A DNA stretch of 64,000 nucleotides, from contig NZ_KE387021.1 in NCBI RefSeq assembly GCF_000430025.1, positions 195,434-259,433 on the forward strand, given 5' to 3'. The notes beneath the pieces were generated by a model. That model had not been told where the DNA came from. It worked only from the letters and a program-made list of their open reading frames with translations, and did no database searches. Made by a program: the position numbers and the translations under genes. How positions within the stretch are numbered: the first letter of the stretch is position 1; every line of letters begins with the position of its first letter. The DNA comes from Flavobacterium suncheonense GH29-5 = DSM 17707. Lineage in GTDB: Bacteria; Bacteroidota; Bacteroidia; Flavobacteriales; Flavobacteriaceae. Positions 7,813-18,300 of this stretch are shown here, one piece after another.

Positions 7813-8991
7813 ATGAATAAGAAAGTAGTTATTGTATCGGCTGTAAGAACTCCAATTGGAAGCTTCATGGGAAGTTTATCAACCGTTACAGCTCCACAAT
7901 TGGGTGCTACAGCAATTAAAGGTGCCTTAAATAAAATCAATTTAGACCCGAATTTAGTAGACGAAGTAATTATGGGTAACGTAGTTCAGGCGGGTGTCGG
8001 ACAAGCTCCTGCACGTCAGGCTGCCATTTATGCCGGTTTGCCAAACACTGTTGCCTGTACTACCGTAAACAAAGTTTGTGCTTCCGGAATGAAAGCAATC
8101 ATGCAGGGTACTCAGGCTATCATGGCCGGTGACGCTGAAATTGTTGTAGCCGGTGGTATGGAAAACATGAGTCTGATTCCTCACTATGTTCACATGAGAA
8201 ACGGAGCTAAATTTGGCCCGGCAACGCTATTGGACGGTATGCAGAAGGACGGTTTAACCGACGCCTACGACAACACTGCCATGGGAGTTTCCGCAGATTT
8301 ATGTGCTGCCGAATATAAAATTACCCGTGAAGAACAAGATGCTTTCGCTATTCAATCTTATGAACGTTCTGCTAAAGCCTGGGAAGCTGGAAAATTCGAT
8401 AACGAAGTTGTTCCGGTTTCTATTCCGCAGCGAAAAGGAGATCCTGTCGTTTTTGCTAAAGACGAAGAATACACTAATGTGAAATTAGACAAAATTCCTA
8501 CTTTAAACGCAGTATTCACAAAAGACGGAACAGTAACCGCTGCAAATGCTTCCACTATCAATGATGGCGCGGCAGCTGTAGTTTTAATGAGCGAAGAGAA
8601 AGCCAACGCTTTAGGATTAAAACCATTAGCTTATGTTAAATCTTACGCTGATGCAGCTCAGGAACCAAAATGGTTTACTACATCACCTGCAAAAGCGTTA
8701 CCAAAAGCATTAGATAAAGCAGGTTTATCCGTTTCTGATGTTGATTTCTTCGAATTTAACGAAGCGTTTTCGGTGGTAGGCTTAGCCAATGCTAAAATTT
8801 TAGGCTTAGACAACAATAAAATAAACGTTAATGGCGGTGCTGTTTCTTTAGGTCACCCGCTGGGATGTTCCGGAGCAAGAATTGTGGTTACTTTAATTAA
8901 TGTGTTAGAACAAAACAATGCCAAGATTGGTGCAGCTGCTATCTGTAACGGTGGTGGTGGTGCTTCTGCCATTGTTATTGAAAGAGCTTAA
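7813..8991 (+). CDS. Acetyl-CoA C-acyltransferase (thiolase)
   Basis: This is a 392-residue thiolase that condenses or cleaves acyl-CoA, most likely acetoacetyl-CoA, in the cytoplasm. The nucleophilic Cys89 lies in VNKVCASGMKA. The second active-site blocks are NEAF, GGAVSLGHPLGCSGAR (catalytic His) and the C-terminal CNGGGGASA (catalytic Cys). Length and motif order fit the degradative/biosynthetic acetyl-CoA acetyltransferase group. It is a single gene whose codon use suggests high expression. The exact chain-length preference is not readable from sequence. Confidence 0.95.
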   Translation: MNKKVVIVSAVRTPIGSFMGSLSTVTAPQLGATAIKGALNKINLDPNLVDEVIMGNVVQAGVGQAPARQAAIYAGLPNTVACTTVNKVCASGMKAIMQGTQAIMAGDAEIVVAGGMENMSLIPHYVHMRNGAKFGPATLLDGMQKDGLTDAYDNTAMGVSADLCAAEYKITREEQDAFAIQSYERSAKAWEAGKFDNEVVPVSIPQRKGDPVVFAKDEEYTNVKLDKIPTLNAVFTKDGTVTAANASTINDGAAAVVLMSEEKANALGLKPLAYVKSYADAAQEPKWFTTSPAKALPKALDKAGLSVSDVDFFEFNEAFSVVGLANAKILGLDNNKINVNGGAVSLGHPLGCSGARIVVTLINVLEQNNAKIGAAAICNGGGGASAIVIERA

Positions 8992-8997
8992 ACTATA

Positions 8998-9069
8998 ATT
9001 CAGAAGTTAGAAGCAGGAAGTTAGTTCTCAGCCGAGTTCTTATCTTCTGCTTTTTCCAACTTCTGAATT
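8998..9069. repeat. Imperfect inverted repeat behind the thiolase gene
   Basis: AATTCAGAAGTT (8998-9009) is the exact complement of AACTTCTGAATT (9058-9069), and between them are more AGAAG/CTTCT pieces (TTAGAAGCAGG against CTTCTGCTTTT). It looks like a degenerate intergenic palindrome rather than a standard T-tailed terminator, though it could end thiolase transcription. Confidence 0.5.
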
Positions 9070-9095
9070 CTAATTTCTAAATTCAAACTTCTGAA

Positions 9096-9857
9096 ATGTT
9101 TGCAATCTGTAATCTGGCAATTGTCCCCTTACGTTTTGAACCAAGCGACCGAAGCGAATTAGTTTCACAGGTTTTGTTTGGTGAACATTTTAAAATCCTG
9201 GAGCAAACCGAAAAATGGTCCAGAATTCAATTGGCGTTTGACGGATACGAAGGCTGGATAGACAACAAACAGTTTCAAATTATATCGGAAGTCAATTACA
9301 ACCTGCTTTCATCATCACCTATAATTATGAATGCAGATTTAGTGGAATACATTACCACTCCCAACAATTATCTGATGCCTATCCCTATTGGAAGTTCGTT
9401 GGCGTTTTTAGACAATCCCGATATCAATACAACACAATATTCTTTTGAAGGTTTAAAAGTATGTGGTGTTAAACCAAAATCTGAGCTGCTTAGAACAGCT
9501 TTCATGTATTTGAATGCTCCGTACTTATGGGGCGGAAAAACGCCTTTCGGAATTGACTGTTCCGGTTTTACACAAATGGTTTACAAACTTAACGGCTACT
9601 CCATTCTCAGGGATGCTTCCCAACAAGCTACCATGGGAGAAGCTTTAAGTTTTATTGAAGAAAGCGAGCCCGGAGATTTGGCATTTTTTGACAACGAAGA
9701 AGGCCGGATTATTCATGTCGGAATGATTATGGAAAACAACTACATCATTCACGCACACGGAAAAGTACGTATCGACCGTTTAGATCATTTGGGCATATGC
9801 AATGTGGATACCGGAAGACACACACACAAATTAAGAGTTATTAAAAAAGTTATTTAA
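9096..9857 (+). CDS. NlpC/P60 family (C40) cell-wall hydrolase
   Basis: This is a 253-residue protein with two parts. Residues ~1-70 form an SH3b-like domain (PLRFEPSDRSELVSQVLFGE, YEGWID), and residues ~130-253 form an NlpC/P60 papain-like peptidase. The catalytic Cys155 is in GIDCSGFTQ, the His in IIHVGMIM, and a third polar residue in IIHAHGKVRID. Members cut the D-Glu to diaminopimelate bond of peptidoglycan peptides. No signal peptide is visible, so the protein may act on imported muropeptides in the cytoplasm, as YkfC-type enzymes do. Confidence 0.9.
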   Translation: MFAICNLAIVPLRFEPSDRSELVSQVLFGEHFKILEQTEKWSRIQLAFDGYEGWIDNKQFQIISEVNYNLLSSSPIIMNADLVEYITTPNNYLMPIPIGSSLAFLDNPDINTTQYSFEGLKVCGVKPKSELLRTAFMYLNAPYLWGGKTPFGIDCSGFTQMVYKLNGYSILRDASQQATMGEALSFIEESEPGDLAFFDNEEGRIIHVGMIMENNYIIHAHGKVRIDRLDHLGICNVDTGRHTHKLRVIKKVI

Positions 9858-9860
9858 ATA

Positions 9861-9892
9861 AAAAAACCACGTTTGTTAAACGTGGTTTTTTT
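9861..9892. terminator. Bidirectional terminator between convergent genes
   Basis: A 14-bp perfect stem: AAAAAACCACGTTT (9861-9874) with AAACGTGGTTTTTT (9878-9891) and a 3-nt loop. It serves the C40 hydrolase (+) and the TPR gene (-). Confidence 0.9.
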
Positions 9893-9912
9893 ATTGCTCA
9901 CAAGAAATTGTC

Positions 9913-11229
9913 CTATTTTTTTGCTTTTAAGGCTTTATATTTTGCATCCATTTCTAAAAACTGATAAACCCCTAACAACATAGATTTAATACCTTCATCA
10001 TTAGGTTTTAATTCCAAAGCTTTTTCATAATACGGAAGAGCAGATTTGAACATTGTCTGTCTTTTAGATTTCAATTCATCGTAACGTTTGATTTCCTTTG
10101 CAGACATTCCTAATGAATTCATTTCTTTAACTATTTTGTCATCATCCATCAAATACAACGCTCCTAAATTATTATAGGCATTAAAATAGTTGGGATTAAT
10201 CGAAATTGCACGTTCGTAATACTTCTTAGCACCATCAATATCCCCAGAGGTTGTTGAAACAACGCCTAAATTAAATAGCAAATCCACATCATTTGGCTTC
10301 TTCTGTATAGCTTCGCTGATCAATCTTTTATAAGATTCCATATCTTTTGTTTGATAGTAAAGATTGGCCTCACTAACAATTAAGTCACTATCATCCGGAT
10401 TTAATAATCGTGCCTCCGATATTGCTTTTTTAGCATCATCAATTCTGCCTTTTTCAATTAAAATTGAGGCGTAGTTTTTATAAATTTCACCTCTTTTGGA
10501 AGGAATCTTTTCGTCACGAGGTTTTTCATGGGTCCCCATTTTGATTGCTTTTTTTCTTTCATCATCAGATGCAAAAGTATCATCCTGTCCGTTTGCTTTA
10601 CTTACAGCAATATGATTTACTCCTTCTCCTGTATAATGAATTGATATTAATTCTTCATAATATTTAAGAGTATTGTCATAATCTTTTGCTTGTAGCGATA
10701 AAACAGAAGCATTATATAAATTATTAGGATCTGATTTGTCAAGATTATACACGGCTTCAAAAATTTTAGCTGCGTCTTTATAATTTGACGCTGCCAGAGT
10801 ATAAGCATACTGTAACATCATCGGTTTAAAACTGGCAATCGTTTCTTTGATATCTGACGTATATATAGCTTTACCCGATTTTTTTTCAAAATCCAACACA
10901 TTGTTTAAACCTGTAGCCAACGTATTAATGTTTGCCGGAGTAAGACTTTTGGCAAAAGCAGAAATATCGTTAGGATTTTTCATCATTGCTTCATTCAACT
11001 CCAAAATCGGCAACATTGATTTGTAGAAATTCGTATATATCAAATCTGATTCTGCCAATCCTGACATTGCAGTTAACTTGTTAACATTAGCTTTATAAGA
11101 AGAAATATCATCAGCCGACAACTGATCTTTTCCATAAAGTTTTTTTAATGTTTTCAGCTCGTCTTTCTGTGCAAATGAAGCTGCCGATAGCATCAATGAA
11201 GATGCCAGTACTAAATATTTAACTTTCAT
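9913..11229 (-). CDS. TPR-repeat periplasmic protein downstream of gyrA
   Basis: This is a 438-residue secreted protein with a signal peptide (KVKYLVLASSLMLSAASFAQ). The mature part carries several tetratricopeptide repeats, clearest at about residues 150-200, 245-300 and 305-400 (for example NAYNNLGALYLMDD and ALPYYEKALELKPNDE). TPRs mediate protein contacts; no enzyme motif is visible. A TTG nine bases upstream would add MIT before the Met; the ATG at 11229 gives a proper signal peptide and is preferred. It lies 16 nt after gyrA on the same strand, so it is probably co-transcribed. The partner is unknown. Confidence 0.85.
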   Translation of the reverse strand: MKVKYLVLASSLMLSAASFAQKDELKTLKKLYGKDQLSADDISSYKANVNKLTAMSGLAESDLIYTNFYKSMLPILELNEAMMKNPNDISAFAKSLTPANINTLATGLNNVLDFEKKSGKAIYTSDIKETIASFKPMMLQYAYTLAASNYKDAAKIFEAVYNLDKSDPNNLYNASVLSLQAKDYDNTLKYYEELISIHYTGEGVNHIAVSKANGQDDTFASDDERKKAIKMGTHEKPRDEKIPSKRGEIYKNYASILIEKGRIDDAKKAISEARLLNPDDSDLIVSEANLYYQTKDMESYKRLISEAIQKKPNDVDLLFNLGVVSTTSGDIDGAKKYYERAISINPNYFNAYNNLGALYLMDDDKIVKEMNSLGMSAKEIKRYDELKSKRQTMFKSALPYYEKALELKPNDEGIKSMLLGVYQFLEMDAKYKALKAKK

Positions 11230-11245
11230 TGTTATCAAAATTTAA

Positions 11246-13792
11246 TTATTCCTGAGTATCGTTTGTTTCTTCAGAAGTTGTGTTTTCGTTTTCACCTTCA
11301 AAATCCTCTCCGTTTTCCTCACTTTCTTCTTCCCGCATTACTTTAGCAACTGCGGCAATGGCATCGTTTCCTTTGATGTTGATTAAACGAACCCCTTGCG
11401 TTGCACGTCCCATCACACGTAAATCGGAAACTCTCATGCGAATGGTTAAACCAGATTTGTTGATAATCATCAAATCATCTTCATCGGTTACACTGTTAAT
11501 CGCAATAAGTGAGCCAGTTTTTTCGGTGATATTTAAAGTCTTAACTCCTTTTCCTCCACGGTTGGTGATGCGGTACACATCTTCGCCGTCTTCGTCTACC
11601 AATCGGGTACGTTTTCCGTAACCATTTTCGGTAACCACTAAAATCTGAGAATCGTTTACATGATCCCTGTCGATGGAAACCATTCCGATTACTTCGTCAT
11701 TTTCATCGGCTAAAGTAACTCCGCGAACTCCGGAAGCCGTTCTTCCCATCGGACGGGTTTTTTCTTCCTCGAAACGCACCAACTTACCGGATTTTACAGC
11801 AATTAAGATCTGACTGTTTCCGGTGGTTAGTTTTGCTTCTAACAATTCATCGTCTTCTTTGATGGTAATGGCTGCAACTCCGTTAACACGCGGTCTTGAA
11901 TACGATTCCAAAGCCGTTTTCTTCACCTGACCTTGTTTGGTTACCATGATTACATAATGGTTGTTGATGTATTCCTGGTCTTTTAAGTCCTGTGTACATA
12001 TGAATGCTTTTACCTTATCGTCGTTTTCAATGTTGATAAGGTTCTGAATCGCGCGGCCTTTGCTGGTTTTGCTTCCTTCCGGAATTTCGTAAACACGCAT
12101 CCAGAAACATTTTCCTTTCTGAGTAAAGAACAGCATATACTGGTGGTTGGTCGCCACATACATGTGCTCAAGGAAATCCGCATCACGGGTTCCGGCAGAT
12201 TTTTGACCAACTCCGCCTCTGTTCTGCGTTTTGTATTCCGAAAGCGGTGTACGTTTGATATAACCGGCATGGGAAATGGTAATTACCACTTGTTCGTCGG
12301 CAATCAAATCTTCGATACTTACATCGCCACCTGCGTACTCAATTTGTGAACGACGTGCATCTCCGTATTTGTCTTTGATTTCAGCCAATTCGTCTTTAAT
12401 TACCTGCATTCTCATTTCTTTGCTTGCCAATAATTCTTTCAAATAAGCAATCAATTTCATGATTTCTTCGTACTCGGCACGCAATTTATCCTGTTCCAGA
12501 CCGGTTAACTGACGTAAGCGCATTTCAACAATTGCTCTTGCCTGAATTTCAGATAAATTGAAACGCTCGATTAATTTCGCTCTCGCTTCGTCTCCGTCTT
12601 TAGACGCTCTGATCAATTGAATTACTTCGTCAATGTTGTCGGAAGCAATGATTAAACCTTCTAAAATGTGCGCTCTTTCTTCTGCTTTTCTTAAATCGAA
12701 CTGCGCACGGCGGGTTACCACATCGTGACGGTGTTCCACAAAATAGTGAATCAGGTCTTTCAGGTTTAACAACTGCGGACGTCCGTTTACCAGAGCGATA
12801 TTGTTCACACTGAAAGACGACTGCAATTGCGTATACTTATATAAGGTGTTCAATACCACATTCGGAACCGCTTCACGTTTCAACACGTAAACGATACGCA
12901 TACCGTTTCTGTCGGATTCGTCACGGATAGTGGAAATTCCTTCGATTTTCTTCTCATTAACCAAATCAGCCGTATGTTTAATCATGGCCGCTTTGTTCAC
13001 CTGATACGGAATTTCGGTAACTACGATAGATTCGCGTCCGTCAACTTCTTCAAAACTTACCTTAGCGCGCATTACCACACGTCCGCGGCCGGTTTTGAAT
13101 GCCTCGCGCACACCGTCCATACCGTAAATGATTCCACCTGTAGGGAAATCCGGTGCTTTAATGTGTGTAATTAACTCGTCAATTTCAATATCATTGTTGT
13201 CGATATAAGCTAAAGTTCCGTCGATAACTTCGGTTAAGTTGTGTGGCGCCATATTCGTAGCCATACCTACTGCAATACCCGAAGCTCCGTTCACCAAAAG
13301 GTTTGGTACTTTCGTCGGCATTACTTTCGGTTCTTCTAACGTATCGTCGAAGTTTAACTGGAAGTCTACGGTTTCTTTGTCGATGTCGGCCAGCATTTCT
13401 TCCGAGAATTTTTTCATTCTTGCCTCGGTATAACGCATCGCTGCCGGACTGTCACCATCTACGGAACCAAAGTTCCCCTGACCGTCTACCATCAGATAAC
13501 GCAAACTCCATTCCTGTGCCATACGAACCATGGCATCGTATACTGAACTGTCACCGTGCGGGTGGTACTTACCAAGAACCTCCCCTACAATTCTCGCTGA
13601 CTTTTTATGTGCTCTGTTTGATAATACTCCTAATTCATACATCCCGAACAATACTCTTCGGTGTACAGGTTTTAAGCCATCTCTAACATCAGGAAGCGCT
13701 CTGGATACAATTACCGACATCGAATAATCGATGTACGCTGATTTCATTTCATCCTCAATGTTAATAGGAATTAACTTTTCTCCTTCAGACAT
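11246..13792 (-). CDS. gyrA: DNA gyrase subunit A
   Basis: This is an 848-residue GyrA, the breakage-reunion subunit that introduces negative supercoils with GyrB. The catalytic Tyr121 lies in [10 protein letters not shown]. The quinolone-resistance region [10 protein letters not shown] carries Ser82 and Asp86 (E. coli 83 and 87), both the susceptible-type residues. The C-terminal beta-pinwheel has repeated motifs such as [18 protein letters not shown] and ATQGVRLI. The GyrA-box position (residues 523-529) reads QNRGGVG instead of the classical QRRGGKG. The acidic tail ([14 protein letters not shown]) is typical of Bacteroidetes. It is divergent from clpC. Confidence 0.98.
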   Translation of the reverse strand: MSEGEKLIPINIEDEMKSAYIDYSMSVIVSRALPDVRDGLKPVHRRVLFGMYELGVLSNRAHKKSARIVGEVLGKYHPHGDSSVYDAMVRMAQEWSLRYLMVDGQGNFGSVDGDSPAAMRYTEARMKKFSEEMLADIDKETVDFQLNFDDTLEEPKVMPTKVPNLLVNGASGIAVGMATNMAPHNLTEVIDGTLAYIDNNDIEIDELITHIKAPDFPTGGIIYGMDGVREAFKTGRGRVVMRAKVSFEEVDGRESIVVTEIPYQVNKAAMIKHTADLVNEKKIEGISTIRDESDRNGMRIVYVLKREAVPNVVLNTLYKYTQLQSSFSVNNIALVNGRPQLLNLKDLIHYFVEHRHDVVTRRAQFDLRKAEERAHILEGLIIASDNIDEVIQLIRASKDGDEARAKLIERFNLSEIQARAIVEMRLRQLTGLEQDKLRAEYEEIMKLIAYLKELLASKEMRMQVIKDELAEIKDKYGDARRSQIEYAGGDVSIEDLIADEQVVITISHAGYIKRTPLSEYKTQNRGGVGQKSAGTRDADFLEHMYVATNHQYMLFFTQKGKCFWMRVYEIPEGSKTSKGRAIQNLINIENDDKVKAFICTQDLKDQEYINNHYVIMVTKQGQVKKTALESYSRPRVNGVAAITIKEDDELLEAKLTTGNSQILIAVKSGKLVRFEEEKTRPMGRTASGVRGVTLADENDEVIGMVSIDRDHVNDSQILVVTENGYGKRTRLVDEDGEDVYRITNRGGKGVKTLNITEKTGSLIAINSVTDEDDLMIINKSGLTIRMRVSDLRVMGRATQGVRLINIKGNDAIAAVAKVMREEESEENGEDFEGENENTTSEETNDTQE

Positions 13793-14002
13793 AAGTATTT
13801 ACAATTAAAATTATATTATTTTCTAAACGTGCCAATATACATATTTTTGAGGTAACACAACAGTAATTTATCCACAATTTTAAGGGATTTATTAACATTC
13901 ACAGCCGTTCAAAAAGTTGATAAAACCTGCTATTTTGTCTTTTTTTTCTCGATTTTTTTTTGTCAATTAGCAAATATCGAAGACTAACTCTGTCAGGTAC
14001 GG

Positions 14003-14036
14003 TTTTTGCACAACCGTTATAGAATTAGTAAATTTA
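14003..14036 (+). promoter_or_regulatory. Candidate promoter of clpC
   Basis: TTTTTG (14003-14008), a 20-nt spacer and TAAATTTA (14029-14036, one mismatch to TAnnTTTG) end 19 nt before the ATG at 14056. The rest of the 263-nt gyrA-clpC gap is AT-rich and shows no gene or heat-shock element I can recognise. Confidence 0.5.
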
Positions 14037-14055
14037 CAGTATAAAGATTTTTGTG

Positions 14056-16605
14056 ATGGACGATAATTTTTCACCAAGAGTAAAAGACGTGATCACCTAC
14101 AGTAAAGAAGAAGCTTTACGACTGGGGCACGACTTCATTGGTACAGAACATTTAATGCTCGGGATTTTAAGAGACGGCAATGGAACCGCAATCAATATAT
14201 TGAACAATTTATCGGTAGATTTAGAACATTTACGCCGAAAAATCGAAATTGTTAGTCCTCCAAATCCTAGCGCAGACAGAAGTACCGAAAAGAAAAACCT
14301 GCATTTAACAAGGCAGGCCGAACGCGCTTTGCGTACCACTTTTCTGGAAGCTAAAGTATTTCAGAGCACTTCCATAAGTACAGGGCATTTGCTGTTGTGT
14401 ATTCTCCGCAACGAGAACGATCCGACAACAAAGCTCTTAAATAAATTAAAAATCGACTACGAACTCGCTAAAGAACAATTTATAGCTATGACATCAAACG
14501 AAGAAGATTACATCGATAACTTGCCGAAAAACGAGTCCTTTAACGACGATTCCGGACAAGATGACAGTATGCGTGACGGTGGCTTCAACAACCCGAACGC
14601 ACCCGGCAAGGCCAATAAAAAATCAAAAACGCCGGTTTTGGATAACTTCGGACGCGATTTAACCGAATTAGCCGAAGAAGGAAAACTCGATCCGGTAGTA
14701 GGACGCGAAAAAGAAATTGAACGCGTTTCCCAGATTTTAAGCCGAAGAAAGAAAAACAACCCGCTTTTAATTGGTGAACCGGGCGTTGGTAAATCTGCCA
14801 TTGCGGAAGGTTTAGCTTTACGCATCATCCAGAAAAAAGTATCCCGCATTCTGTTCAACAAACGTGTGGTAACACTGGATTTGGCGAGTTTGGTAGCCGG
14901 AACCAAATACCGCGGTCAGTTTGAAGAGCGCATGAAAGCCGTGATGAACGAGTTAGAAAAAAACGACGACATCATCCTTTTCATTGACGAGATTCACACC
15001 ATCGTAGGCGCTGGAGGCGCAACAGGCTCTTTGGATGCTTCCAACATGTTTAAACCAGCGTTAGCCCGTGGAGAAATTCAGTGTATCGGTGCTACAACGC
15101 TTGACGAATACCGTCAGTATATCGAGAAAGACGGCGCGTTGGAAAGACGTTTCCAGAAAGTAATTGTGGAGCCTACTTCCGTGGAAGAAACCATTACCAT
15201 TCTGAACAACATTAAAAACAAATACGAAGACCATCATAACGTAATTTACACACCGGAAGCCATCGAAGCCTGTGTGAAGTTAACCAACCGTTACATGACG
15301 GATCGTTTCTTACCGGATAAAGCCATTGACGCCTTAGATGAAGCAGGTTCCCGCGTTCATATTACCAACATTGATGTTCCGAAACAAATTCTGGAACTTG
15401 AAAAACAATTGGAAGAAGTTCGCGAACTAAAAAATTCCGTAGTTAAAAAGCAGAAATACGAAGAAGCAGCCAAACTTCGCGATGATGAAAAACGCATCGA
15501 AAAAGACTTGGCTATTGCACAGGAACAATGGGAAGAAGATTCTAAAAACAACAGAATCACCGTTACTGAAGACAACGTTGCTGACGTCGTTTCCATGATG
15601 ACTGGAATTCCTGTAAATCGTATTGCTCAGACTGAAAGTAATAAATTAGCTCATTTACCAGAACTTATTAAAGGTAAGGTAATTGGACAAGACGAAGCAG
15701 TTTTGAAAATTGCCAAATCGATTCAAAGAAACCGTGCCGGATTGAAGGACCCAAACAAACCAATTGGTTCGTTCATTTTCTTAGGTCAGACTGGTGTGGG
15801 TAAAACGCAATTGGCTAAAGTTATCGCCAAAGAATTATTTGATTCGGAAGACGCATTGGTTCGTATCGACATGAGCGAATACATGGAAAAATTTGCGATT
15901 TCAAGATTAGTCGGAGCGCCTCCGGGATATGTAGGTTACGAAGAAGGCGGTCAGTTAACCGAAAAAGTCCGCAGAAAACCGTATTGTGTGGTATTGCTGG
16001 ATGAGATCGAAAAAGCGCATCCGGACGTATTCAACATGATGTTACAGGTTTTGGACGACGGCCATTTAACCGACAGCTTAGGACGCAAAATCGATTTCCG
16101 AAACACCATTATCATCATGACTTCCAATGTGGGAGCGCGTCAGTTGAAAGATTTCGGAACCGGAGTTGGTTTCGGAACCGCTGCAAAACAGGCACAGGCA
16201 GATGATATCGCAAAAGGTGTAATCGAAAACGCGCTGAAAAAAGCCTTCGCTCCTGAATTCCTGAACCGTATCGACGACGTAATCGTGTTCAATGCTTTGG
16301 AAAAAGAAGATATCGACAAAATCATCGACATCGAAATGGACAAATTGTATGCCCGAGTTGCTGATTTAGGATACAAACTGACTTTATCGGAAAAAGCAAA
16401 AGACTATATCGCCGAGAAAGGTTTCGACAAACAATTCGGAGCCAGACCTTTAAAACGTGCGATTCAGAAATATGTTGAGGACGAATTGGCCGAAGAAATC
16501 ATCACTTCCAAAATAAACGCCGGTGATGAAATTTTCATGGATTTGGACGACGAAAAACAAGAACTGAAAGTCACCATAAAAAAAGCAGAAAAGCCTACTA
16601 ATTAA
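14056..16605 (+). CDS. clpC: ATP-dependent Clp protease ATP-binding subunit ClpC
   Basis: This is an 849-residue Hsp100 unfoldase that feeds substrates to ClpP. Two N-terminal Clp_N repeats (about residues 1-145) precede a linker rich in Asp, Asn and Lys. AAA+ module 1 has Walker A GEPGVGKS at 240 and Walker B FIDEIHT. The middle domain carries a UVR-like KYEEAAKLRDDEKR, marking ClpC rather than ClpA or ClpB. AAA+ module 2 has Walker A GQTGVGKT at 577 and the sensor 2 block FGARPLKRAIQ. The start is the ATG at 14056; a GTG three bases upstream is the alternative. A terminator overlaps the stop region. Confidence 0.96.
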   Translation: MDDNFSPRVKDVITYSKEEALRLGHDFIGTEHLMLGILRDGNGTAINILNNLSVDLEHLRRKIEIVSPPNPSADRSTEKKNLHLTRQAERALRTTFLEAKVFQSTSISTGHLLLCILRNENDPTTKLLNKLKIDYELAKEQFIAMTSNEEDYIDNLPKNESFNDDSGQDDSMRDGGFNNPNAPGKANKKSKTPVLDNFGRDLTELAEEGKLDPVVGREKEIERVSQILSRRKKNNPLLIGEPGVGKSAIAEGLALRIIQKKVSRILFNKRVVTLDLASLVAGTKYRGQFEERMKAVMNELEKNDDIILFIDEIHTIVGAGGATGSLDASNMFKPALARGEIQCIGATTLDEYRQYIEKDGALERRFQKVIVEPTSVEETITILNNIKNKYEDHHNVIYTPEAIEACVKLTNRYMTDRFLPDKAIDALDEAGSRVHITNIDVPKQILELEKQLEEVRELKNSVVKKQKYEEAAKLRDDEKRIEKDLAIAQEQWEEDSKNNRITVTEDNVADVVSMMTGIPVNRIAQTESNKLAHLPELIKGKVIGQDEAVLKIAKSIQRNRAGLKDPNKPIGSFIFLGQTGVGKTQLAKVIAKELFDSEDALVRIDMSEYMEKFAISRLVGAPPGYVGYEEGGQLTEKVRRKPYCVVLLDEIEKAHPDVFNMMLQVLDDGHLTDSLGRKIDFRNTIIIMTSNVGARQLKDFGTGVGFGTAAKQAQADDIAKGVIENALKKAFAPEFLNRIDDVIVFNALEKEDIDKIIDIEMDKLYARVADLGYKLTLSEKAKDYIAEKGFDKQFGARPLKRAIQKYVEDELAEEIITSKINAGDEIFMDLDDEKQELKVTIKKAEKPTN

Positions 16606-16619
16606 GTAGGCTTTTTCTT
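16589..16619 (+). terminator. Terminator of clpC
   Basis: AAGCCTACT (16591-16599) pairs with AGTAGGCTT (16605-16613), followed by a T-rich tail. The stem includes the last codons and stop of clpC. Confidence 0.85.
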
Positions 16620-16636
16620 TTCCGGATTCTAATTAC

Positions 16637-16656
16637 ACCGCAGATTCGCAGATTTT
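16637..16656. repeat. Dispersed intergenic repeat, copy 1
   Basis: ACCGCAGATTCGCAGATTTT. The same 18-20 bp word occurs at 52585-52602 and, inverted with one change, at 31951-31970. All three copies are intergenic and near 3' ends of genes. Confidence 0.6.
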
Positions 16657-16823
16657 ATCAAAAGAAGTAACCTGCGAGTCTGGGGTTATTTATTATCATA
16701 AACCACAAACCTGCTAATTGAAATTGCAATTTGTCATTCCTTCATTATTCATAAATCCTAAATTTTAATTTTTTGTTTGGCATGTCAAAAAAAATAGTAC
16801 ATTAGTTTACTAATTTATACAAA

Positions 16824-18191
16824 ATGCTGGACAAAGTAATCGTAGGGAGCGAAGAATGGTGCTCCTTCCCTTCTCTTGGAATTCCTGTAATTAAAGCCCG
16901 CGTGGATTCCGGTGCAAAAACTTCGGCACTTCATGCCACCAACATCACTCCTTTTGAGAAAAACGGGGAAAATTGGGTAAAATTCGACATCAATCCGATT
17001 CAAAACAACTTAAAAGCAGTCATCCACTGTGAAGCGCTCCTTATTGACAAACGCGTTGTAAAAAGTTCCAGCGGTTATCGCGAACAGCGTTATGTAGTTA
17101 AAACCCTGTTGGAAATCGGAGGAAGCACTTGGGAAGTCGAACTTACGCTGACCAATCGCGATTCCATGGGATTCCGCATGCTGTTGGGACGTGAAGCTAT
17201 GTCCGGAAGAATTTTAGTCGATCCGGAACAAAAATACCTGTTAGGACAACCCACCAACGAAAAAATAAAAGAATACTATTACGCTGAAGACGCCACTAAA
17301 AAAGGATTACGCATCGGTTTGTTAGCCAGTAATCCGGAACTGTACAGCAACAAACGCATTATGGAAGCCGGGGAAATGCGCGGTCATGAAATGCATTTCT
17401 TAAATCTGAAATACTGCTACATGAAACTCGATGCCGATACGCCGGAAATTCATTACCGGGGCGGTCGTGTTTTAAACGATTTTGATGCGGTAATTCCGCG
17501 TATTCGTCCGAGTATGACCTATTACGGCTGTGCTTTAACCCGTCAATTCGAAGCTTTAAAAGTGTATGCGTTAAACAGTTCTGCGGCCATCAGTCAGTCG
17601 AGAGACAAATTATTTTCCCTGCAATTGCTACTGAACAACGGTGTTGACATTCCCACAACAGGTTTTGCCAATTCCCCTTTAGACACCAACGACTTAATCA
17701 AAATGGTTGGCGGTTCTCCCCTAATCGTAAAATTACTGGAAGGAACACAAGGAAAAGGCGTTGTTTTAGCCGAAACCAAAAAAGCCGCCGAATCGGTTAT
17801 CAATGCTTTCAAAAGTCTGAATGCCAACATTTTGGTTCAGGAATTCATCAAAGAAGCCAACGGTAAAGATTTGCGTTTGTTTGTAGTGGACGGAAAAGTA
17901 GTAGCCGCCATGCAACGGGAAGCACTTCCGGGAGAATTCCGGGCAAACATCCATTTAGGCGGAACGGCGTCAGTGGTAAAAGTAACAGCTGAAGAAAAAC
18001 GCATCGCCATTAAAGCTGCAAAAGCCATGAATTTAAAAGTGGCCGGAGTAGATATTATTCGTTCTTCCAAAGGTCCTTTGCTGTTAGAAGTGAACTCATC
18101 ACCTGGTTTAGAAGGGATTGAAGGTGCCACACAAAAAGACATAGCCGGCGAAATGATTAAAGCGATTGAGAAGAATTTTAAGTGGAAATAA
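16824..18191 (+). CDS. rimK: RimK-type ATP-grasp ligase fused to an N-terminal retropepsin-like (RimB/Zn_protease-type) domain
   Basis: This is a 455-residue two-domain protein. Residues ~1-145 form the domain long called 'ATP-dependent zinc protease', now seen as a retropepsin-like fold with catalytic Asp28 in [12 protein letters not shown] and a second block [10 protein letters not shown]. Residues ~160-455 match RimK, the ATP-grasp ligase that adds glutamates to the C-terminus of ribosomal protein S6: [45 protein letters not shown], and the Mg/ATP site [15 protein letters not shown]. In Pseudomonas, RimB (protease) and RimK are separate partners, so the fusion would join modification and trimming. 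S6 as substrate is inference. It is a single-gene unit. Confidence 0.88.
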   Translation: MLDKVIVGSEEWCSFPSLGIPVIKARVDSGAKTSALHATNITPFEKNGENWVKFDINPIQNNLKAVIHCEALLIDKRVVKSSSGYREQRYVVKTLLEIGGSTWEVELTLTNRDSMGFRMLLGREAMSGRILVDPEQKYLLGQPTNEKIKEYYYAEDATKKGLRIGLLASNPELYSNKRIMEAGEMRGHEMHFLNLKYCYMKLDADTPEIHYRGGRVLNDFDAVIPRIRPSMTYYGCALTRQFEALKVYALNSSAAISQSRDKLFSLQLLLNNGVDIPTTGFANSPLDTNDLIKMVGGSPLIVKLLEGTQGKGVVLAETKKAAESVINAFKSLNANILVQEFIKEANGKDLRLFVVDGKVVAAMQREALPGEFRANIHLGGTASVVKVTAEEKRIAIKAAKAMNLKVAGVDIIRSSKGPLLLEVNSSPGLEGIEGATQKDIAGEMIKAIEKNFKWK

Positions 18192-18247
18192 TCGTAATTG
18201 ACAATTGATAATTTGAAATTAGGAATAAAAAATTATTATTAATTGTA

Positions 18248-18300
18248 AATCTTTAATCTTTTAATCTTTTAATCTTTTAATCTTTTAATCTTTTAATCTT
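18248..18300. repeat. 8-bp microsatellite (AATCTTTT)n upstream of the DUF421 operon
   Basis: Five perfect AATCTTTT units (18255-18294), flanked by a 7-nt partial copy at 18248 and a 6-nt partial at 18295, end six bases before the ATG at 18306. Because 8 is not a multiple of 3 and the tract is noncoding, length changes would alter leader or promoter spacing rather than protein. Confidence 0.9.

Noticed and set aside
13530..13570. Quinolone-resistance change in gyrA
   Set aside because: Residues equivalent to E. coli Ser83 and Asp87 are Ser and Asp, the susceptible type.
13303..13686. 127-codon plus-strand ORF inside gyrA
   Set aside because: It is a shadow of the conserved gyrA frame.
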